Source: Methanocella sp.
Lineage (GTDB): Archaea; Halobacteriota; Methanocellia; Methanocellales; Methanocellaceae
Assembly (NCBI RefSeq): GCF_035506375.1
Contig: NZ_DATJPM010000062.1
Span: 1 to 28,252, forward strand
DNA length: 28,252 nucleotides
Direction of reading: 5' to 3'
Below, one piece after another: positions 22,987-28,252 of the stretch. The notes beneath the pieces are model-generated. The model ran no database searches. It saw only the letters and a program-made list of their open reading frames with translations, and was not told where the DNA came from. Numbering within the stretch: position 1 is the stretch's first letter; each line of letters opens with the position of its first letter. The position numbers and the translations under genes are program-made.

Positions 22987-23766
22987 CTACATCCATTTAT
23001 GAAGCACGTATACCGGGTCCTTGAACTTAAAGCCGCACTCCGAATAGAGATTTAACGCCGGGATGTTGTTCAGCGACAGTACGGTCGAAAATCCCTTAAA
23101 GCCCTCGTCCTTTACGTGCTGGCACGTGGCAGCCAGAAGTTCCATGCCCAATCCATGGCCTTTCCGGCCCTCGTCCACGCCCATCAACGCCAGATATGCC
23201 TCATCCCCCGAGCCATGGACGATGGAGAAGCCCCTCACTACACCCTCATCGTCGAGATACAATACGTCGTCTCCCGAATTGAAGCTATTATCCACCCAGT
23301 AAGCGTATCTTTCGGACGCCTTTTCACCCGAGAACCCTTTATCCGCATGAAACCTGTCGTATACAAAAGTCCGACAGGCTATGCCCTTTATCGCCTCGAT
23401 CGTATCCCCGGTCGCACCGGCCAGCGGGCTCCCCACGAGGTCACTATATCTGGCATCATGTCTCCGCAGGTCGCCGATATAAGGCTGGATCGTCTCTTCG
23501 ATGAAGACATAACCGCCCTTCTGCAGCTTATAGAATATTTCCTTTTCTACCGCAGGGACCTTTACACATACCATCCTGCAATTTAAATCCTTCAGGCGGC
23601 GCTCAAAGGAAGATATCAAAATGTCGAATTTTTCCATATTGCTGATCTCTATGCCTGAGGCCTCGACGATAGTGAACCCGAATATTTGGGAATCCCATGG
23701 AACTAAACCATAGCGTATGGTATTGCCCTGCTCACTAAATTCCTGATCTACGATCTTCAAGGCCAT
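22987..23766 (-). CDS. GNAT N-acetyltransferase resembling WecD/RffC
   Basis: Protein of 259 residues. The N-terminal part has LVPWDSQIFGFTIVEASG, similar to the DS-x-FFG pattern of WecD, and the middle has DRFHADKGFS followed by SERYAYWVDNS, which matches the region WecD uses near the sugar. The GNAT acetyl-CoA loop is GRKGHGLGMELL. WecD acetylates dTDP-4-amino-4,6-dideoxygalactose, the WecE product, so with the nearby aminotransferase it would make dTDP-Fuc4NAc. It heads a three-gene minus-strand operon with the two four-TM proteins. The ATG at 23766 has a weak GTGAG site. Confidence 0.8.
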   Translation of the reverse strand: MALKIVDQEFSEQGNTIRYGLVPWDSQIFGFTIVEASGIEISNMEKFDILISSFERRLKDLNCRMVCVKVPAVEKEIFYKLQKGGYVFIEETIQPYIGDLRRHDARYSDLVGSPLAGATGDTIEAIKGIACRTFVYDRFHADKGFSGEKASERYAYWVDNSFNSGDDVLYLDDEGVVRGFSIVHGSGDEAYLALMGVDEGRKGHGLGMELLAATCQHVKDEGFKGFSTVLSLNNIPALNLYSECGFKFKDPVYVLHKWM

Positions 23767-24037
23767 AAGCTCACGATCATCGATGAAATTAACATACAGT
23801 TCCCGTTGATATTATAAATATTATGCCAACAGGGATTTATTGAATATTTACTTATTAAAGTACTCCAATCCGGCCATATGGGTTTCGGCGAAAGCTGTCT
23901 GGCAGTTGTCTTGTTCAACCAATAATTACCAGGCTGCCATTACTGATTTAAAAAAATATTGCGGTACCAAGGATTTATATATGTTTATTTTTAAACTCAG
24001 GCGATAATCGAAATAACAGCGTTTAACGGGTCGGAGC
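23767..24037. promoter_or_regulatory. Divergent promoter region of the glycan island
   Basis: This AT-rich spacer of 271 bp has no gene. On the minus strand TATTTATAAT (23811-23820) is a TATA box for the acetyltransferase operon, with a start near 23790. On the plus strand TTTATATA (23974-23981) serves the membrane protein gene, with a start near 24003 and a leader of ~35 nt containing GGAG next to the ATG. Confidence 0.5.
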
Positions 24038-25846
24038 ATGGATAGGGGTATAATAGGCCGATTTAAGCAAAATAGTACATCAATCCTGATTATCGTGATG
24101 TTACTTTGCACGATCATCTACTGCCTTACAGCGGCGCTTCCAAAACACGGCGATTTTTGGATATTGAACTACAAAGCGAAGGCTTTTTCGCTGTACGGCT
24201 TTGATTTTACCGGACAGGTCCCCGTTTATTATCCCAGCGCATTCTATATCCTGCAGGGAACCTGGATCGCCCTGGGCTCGCAGATCTTTGGCTATGATCT
24301 TCATTCCTGGACGACCAATTTTAGCCTCGTGCCCGCCTTTTTCCAGGTGTGGTGCACCATACCATTTCTGATCTGCTTACTTCTTATTGTGGCTATATCC
24401 TATTTCGGCCTGAAGAATAAATGGCTGGCCCTCCTGGCATTCGGGACGCTCTCCTTCGTCAGCGTGGCCGTGATGGGACAGCTCGAGGTCTTTTGTGTCG
24501 TTTTCATGCTGCTGTCGATGATCGTCTTCCTAAAAGCCATTAACGAAAAAGACGAGCTTCTCGCCCTATTAAGTATTTTACTACTTGGATTATCGGTCTC
24601 GTACGTGCCATTTGCCGCGTTCTTACTTCCGGTCTACCTGATCTTTTCAATACTGATCTTGAGAATTAAAAAATACGATCTGCTTAAGACGTCAGGTTAC
24701 CTGATATTGTCGATTTTTCTTTTTATCATTTCCTTTATTGTTCTATGGCTAATACATCCGGCGTCGCTCCTGCAAATGTCGACGAACGGTGAGCCTGGCT
24801 GGCTTATAAATCTACAGCTCGGACCCGTTGACTTGCCCCCATATCATGTGCTCTCCATATGGCTGCTGGGTTATATCGTAATTCTATATGATTCATTTTA
24901 TAACCTGATATATTACCCCGAAAAAATGCTTAACGATCGCCGGTACTTTATTTACTATAGCTTTGTCACATACGCGTGGTTTTTCATCGCCGTCTTTACG
25001 CATCCCCAGTGGTGGCTCATCTTATTGCCCTTGATTCTCCTGGTGCTCGATAATTTCAGGAACAGGCTCAATTACCTTTTTGCCTTCGCCCTGATGTCGC
25101 TCTTCATCTTTTTACCCATGATGTGGACCAATAACATCGATACGGTCCTTCAATATTATTTGCCCACTTTTGATATTACAGCAAATTACGCCATCGTATT
25201 ATCCACGCTGATCGTGTCCGTATTGGTCGTATGGGCACTCCATGTTCGCAGGGAGTTACGAGACGATGTGCCGTCCGATGCCGCAGGCGAGAGGCCTCTG
25301 GCGGATATGGTATACCCGATATTGATCACGTTCGCGCCGTATGCAATATGTTTTTTTGTCGGCCTCGCAGCCGTGGCCACCATCGGGTGCGCAAGCATTG
25401 ACTTCGCAGATAACTCGACGGCCGTGCCGGGCGGAGAGATCTATGGAAATACGACGATCAGCCAGGCCTTCACATCCTTGTATGATCACCTAAATTCCGT
25501 CGACGTGCTGATGCAGGGCAACGGGCGTGCCAGCTCTGATGAGGTCCTGTTCCACCTGAAAGAATCGCCGACATCCGGGGACATCGCAGTGGTCAGCGCG
25601 AATGCAGGGGATATACAGAACAATAAGTATCATAGCTTTAAATTCCAGCAGATCCCCGACTCCAAAGGTAAAACATATTACTTTTCGATCGAATCCACCC
25701 GGCAGGAACCAGGTAATGCAGTCGCGGTATTCGTTAATGCCTGGGGCGATCATCAGGGCGATATCGTCTTCAGGCTGCATTATAAGCCCGGTCTTCAAGA
25801 GACCCTGTCTTTTATAGGCAATAAGTATCCGATCGTATCATTATAG
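24038..25846 (+). CDS. Polytopic GT-C-like membrane protein with C-terminal beta-rich domain
   Basis: Protein of 602 residues with about ten or more TM helices (first at ~14-34, last ending near 450) and a soluble C-terminus (~455-602). After the first helix comes KHGDFWILNYKAKAFSLYGF, an acidic extracellular loop of the type used by GT-C glycosyltransferases that take lipid-linked sugars. I see no subfamily signature, so the sugar is unknown. The C-terminal domain (YHSFKFQQIPDSKGKTYYF) matches an N-terminal domain of the next gene's product and should lie outside the cell if the GT-C model holds. It follows the divergent promoter at 23767-24037. Confidence 0.75.
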   Translation: MDRGIIGRFKQNSTSILIIVMLLCTIIYCLTAALPKHGDFWILNYKAKAFSLYGFDFTGQVPVYYPSAFYILQGTWIALGSQIFGYDLHSWTTNFSLVPAFFQVWCTIPFLICLLLIVAISYFGLKNKWLALLAFGTLSFVSVAVMGQLEVFCVVFMLLSMIVFLKAINEKDELLALLSILLLGLSVSYVPFAAFLLPVYLIFSILILRIKKYDLLKTSGYLILSIFLFIISFIVLWLIHPASLLQMSTNGEPGWLINLQLGPVDLPPYHVLSIWLLGYIVILYDSFYNLIYYPEKMLNDRRYFIYYSFVTYAWFFIAVFTHPQWWLILLPLILLVLDNFRNRLNYLFAFALMSLFIFLPMMWTNNIDTVLQYYLPTFDITANYAIVLSTLIVSVLVVWALHVRRELRDDVPSDAAGERPLADMVYPILITFAPYAICFFVGLAAVATIGCASIDFADNSTAVPGGEIYGNTTISQAFTSLYDHLNSVDVLMQGNGRASSDEVLFHLKESPTSGDIAVVSANAGDIQNNKYHSFKFQQIPDSKGKTYYFSIESTRQEPGNAVAVFVNAWGDHQGDIVFRLHYKPGLQETLSFIGNKYPIVSL

Positions 25847-25906
25847 TATTTGATCGTATGCCGATTTTTTAAGCATTCTTTTACCTATGGGCTTTTATGC
25901 CAAATG

Positions 25907-28204
25907 TCAAGTCTTGATCGAGAAATCCTCTCGATCCAGCGTTAAGTTGGGGCTATAATAAGGATCCCCGGCGTCGATGACGCCGCCCCACCGGCCCCTC
26001 ACCAGCTTAACCTCTTTTTCAAAGCGCTCGATCTTCTCGGGCGTATCCTCGTATCCCCGGCTGTACGACTCGTGGTGGTACAGGCTGGCGTATGGGGTAT
26101 AAACGATGAGGTACCCCTTCCGCCTTATCTTAAGGCACAGGTCGACGTCATTGAAGGCGATGGAGAGGTTCTCGTCGAAGCCCCCGACCTCCTCGAAGAC
26201 GTCCCTCCGGACCATCATGCAGGCGGCGGTCACGGCGCTGACGTCCTGGATGAGGTCCACGCGGCCGAAGTAGCCATGCTCGGGGCCGATATACCATTTA
26301 TGCGAATGCCCGGCAACGCCTTTTTCAACGACGCCGCCCGTTAGGCCTAATATCACGCCCGCATGCTGGACCATGCCGTTAGGGTATAGCAGCTTGCATC
26401 CCACAGCGCCCACCTCTTTGCGCTGTGCGTGCTCCAGCATGGCCGATAGCCAGCCGGGGTCGATGACCTCCATATCGTTGTTTAAAAATAGCAGTACGTC
26501 CCCGCGGGCGGCCTTCGCGGCCATGTCGTTGATGGCGGAAAAATTGAAGGGATGGTCGTATTCAAGGACTCGGGCGATATTCTTCTCCCGGAGCTCCTCA
26601 AAATATCCATACGTTTCTTTATCTTTACTATCGTTGTTCACTACGATGATCTCGAAATTTTTATAATCGGTCTTTCCGATTATGCTGTCTATGCATCGCC
26701 TCAACACATCCACATTATCCCTTGTTGGTATGATGACGCTGACCAGGGGAGAATACAATATCTTGCGCTTAACTCGATATGAGGTCGGCCAGGCGCCCTC
26801 CTCGACTACTGCATCTATGCCGTTCCTTCTAAGGTAATCCGTGATCGCCTTTTCCCCTGCCGTATGCGCATATCCTTTTTTATCCAGGTCAGTGGCAGTA
26901 GAGCCGGGAGTCGTCCTCCAGTGATACAGGACCTTGGGCACGTGGCATATTTTGCCTGCTTTTTCTATGATACGCAAAGTAAGGTCATAGTCCTGGCTTC
27001 CCTCGAAGCCTTCGCGGAATCCGCCGATCTCGTCCACGAGCTTTTTCCTGTAGACTCCGACGTGGCAGGTGTACATGTACGATAAAAAGGTATCCTGGGA
27101 CCAGTCGGGCTTGAAGAACGGGCTGCTCCTGTTGCCCCCGATATCGATCTTGTCCTCGTCGCTGTAGATCATATCGGCGTCAGGGTGGTCCTGGAGGAGT
27201 TTGACGATTTCATACAGCGCGTCCGGTGACAGCTCGTCGTCGTGGTCGAGGAGCGCCACGTATTCACCCGTCGCCAGGGATAAGGCTTCGTTCGAGTTCG
27301 CCGCGATACCGAGGTTATTCTCCAGGAACCTGACCTTGATCCTTGAGTCTTCACTCGCATAACTGCGAAGGCATTCCTTAACGTCGCCTTTCGTGGATGC
27401 ATCGGCCAGGCAGAGCTCCCAGTTATCGTACGTTTGCGCCAGCACCGATTCTACGGCCGCCTTTATCCAGGCAACCTCGGGATTATAAACGGGAGTAACA
27501 ACGCTGACCTTCGGCCGGTAATTAAAGCTTTTAGATACATCTCGATGCCTCTCCAGCTCTGAGGCCACAGGCTCGTTCTTTAAGATCCATATATCGTATA
27601 GCGTCTTCCTGCCAGCGTTCCCGAAGGCCTGGAAGCCGATCGCGCCTTTCAGGGACGTGTCGTCGTAAAGCAGCTCCAGCCTTTCGGAGATGTATGACCT
27701 ATCATAGGATACGGCGAGCTTTCCATCCCTTACCATCAGCTTGAAATTGAAGGTCTTCCCGCGGCTGCCCTTTATGGGAGCGAAATTGAATGAAGTGTAG
27801 CCGTTTTCTTTTATCGACGGGCTGTCGAGCGATGTTTCCCGTAACAGGTGTCCTGCTCCATCGCGAATTAAAAGGGTAGCACTGCAATTATCGTCTCTGC
27901 CCAGGGTGTAGAGCCTTACCTCGAAGAGGTTATCCGCCGGAAAGAGGAACCTGCCGGCGAGGGATTTTTCCACGCTATACCGGCTGCCCGAAGTTATGGG
28001 GATATCCAGCAGCGGGACCCTTGAGGTATCCACCGATCTTTTAAACAGCCAGCCTTTGAACTTACCTAAAAACGCCCGAATGCCATGCTTTTTGATGATG
28101 TCCAGGCCTATGATGGAGAGGTTCTGGAATTTTTTTACCCGGGCGCCAGGCGTGTAGGAAAATACGCTCAGGCCGAAGCGGGCTCTCGCTTTTTTATCGG
28201 ACAT
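25907..28204 (-). CDS. Large glycosyltransferase with two GT2 domains and an N-terminal beta-rich domain
   Basis: Protein of 765 residues. Residues ~75-205 form a beta-rich domain (YTSFNFAPIKGSRGKTFNF). GT2 domain A (~232-440) starts PKVSVVTPVYNPE and has the metal motif LLDHDDE at 318-324, plus YSDEDKID and GSQDYDLTLRI. Domain B (~485-720) starts LVSVIIPTRDN and has FLNNDMEV at 573-580, then HAGVILGL and the FNDVDLCLKIRRKGY acceptor-side segment. This tandem design is that of RfbC/rhamnosyltransferase-like enzymes of O-antigen and S-layer glycan synthesis, adding two sugars in turn. No TM helix is visible. It converges on the GT-C-like gene 60 bp away. Confidence 0.88.
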   Translation of the reverse strand: MSDKKARARFGLSVFSYTPGARVKKFQNLSIIGLDIIKKHGIRAFLGKFKGWLFKRSVDTSRVPLLDIPITSGSRYSVEKSLAGRFLFPADNLFEVRLYTLGRDDNCSATLLIRDGAGHLLRETSLDSPSIKENGYTSFNFAPIKGSRGKTFNFKLMVRDGKLAVSYDRSYISERLELLYDDTSLKGAIGFQAFGNAGRKTLYDIWILKNEPVASELERHRDVSKSFNYRPKVSVVTPVYNPEVAWIKAAVESVLAQTYDNWELCLADASTKGDVKECLRSYASEDSRIKVRFLENNLGIAANSNEALSLATGEYVALLDHDDELSPDALYEIVKLLQDHPDADMIYSDEDKIDIGGNRSSPFFKPDWSQDTFLSYMYTCHVGVYRKKLVDEIGGFREGFEGSQDYDLTLRIIEKAGKICHVPKVLYHWRTTPGSTATDLDKKGYAHTAGEKAITDYLRRNGIDAVVEEGAWPTSYRVKRKILYSPLVSVIIPTRDNVDVLRRCIDSIIGKTDYKNFEIIVVNNDSKDKETYGYFEELREKNIARVLEYDHPFNFSAINDMAAKAARGDVLLFLNNDMEVIDPGWLSAMLEHAQRKEVGAVGCKLLYPNGMVQHAGVILGLTGGVVEKGVAGHSHKWYIGPEHGYFGRVDLIQDVSAVTAACMMVRRDVFEEVGGFDENLSIAFNDVDLCLKIRRKGYLIVYTPYASLYHHESYSRGYEDTPEKIERFEKEVKLVRGRWGGVIDAGDPYYSPNLTLDREDFSIKT

Positions 28205-28252
28205 GGCTTAATAATCTTGTCACCTGCACTTTAATAATCCTTGTGCAAGTCC

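Overview
The window looks like a piece of a methanogen chromosome, most likely from the Methanocellales or a close relative. The archaeal markers are ribosomal proteins S24e and S27ae, a CTP-dependent riboflavin kinase with its own DNA-binding domain, and an archaeal-type Thg1. The methanogen markers are MptA (methanopterin pathway) and ComB (coenzyme M pathway). TATA-type promoters, leaderless starts and GGTGA/GGAGG ribosome binding sites fit the same picture. The lineage call is inference; no 16S gene or tRNA was seen.

Positions 1-4350 hold housekeeping genes: S24e-S27ae, a two-TM orphan protein with an internal YKYHW repeat, the overlapping pair ribK-ribB (minus strand) and comB. The ribK promoter carries a perfect palindrome between its TATA box and the predicted transcription start, which suggests autoregulation. 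Between ribK and comB lies an imperfect inverted repeat of about 575 bp with no gene in it.

Positions 4393-10367 (minus strand) form one tight operon for an archaeal Tad-like type IV pilus: a secretion ATPase, two TadB/TadC-type membrane platform proteins, then five small proteins that each begin with a pilin-like hydrophobic helix. No prepilin peptidase is present. An orphan soluble protein is read divergently from the ATPase.

Positions 11035-17615 are mixed: mptA with a direct-repeat/palindrome element in front, a TraB-family membrane protein, a site-2 protease with CBS domains, a PRC-barrel protein, a repeat-rich convergent spacer, an MFS transporter, Thg1, and a 41-codon remnant of a sugar O-acetyltransferase.

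Positions 17802-28204 are a glycan island. It has a DPM/ALG5-like glycosyltransferase, a PglD/NeuD-like acyltransferase, a BKACE (DUF849) enzyme, a WecE-type sugar aminotransferase and an ArnC/GtrB-like polyprenyl-phosphate glycosyltransferase. Facing these are a WecD-like N-acetyltransferase and a pair of ArnE/ArnF-like four-TM proteins, followed by a GT-C-like membrane protein and a tandem-domain GT2. Together they read as a route that makes a 4-amino-4,6-dideoxyhexose, acylates it, loads it on a lipid phosphate, flips it and attaches it outside the cell. The BKACE gene inside this route, and an accessory beta-rich domain shared by the last two proteins, are the most unusual points.
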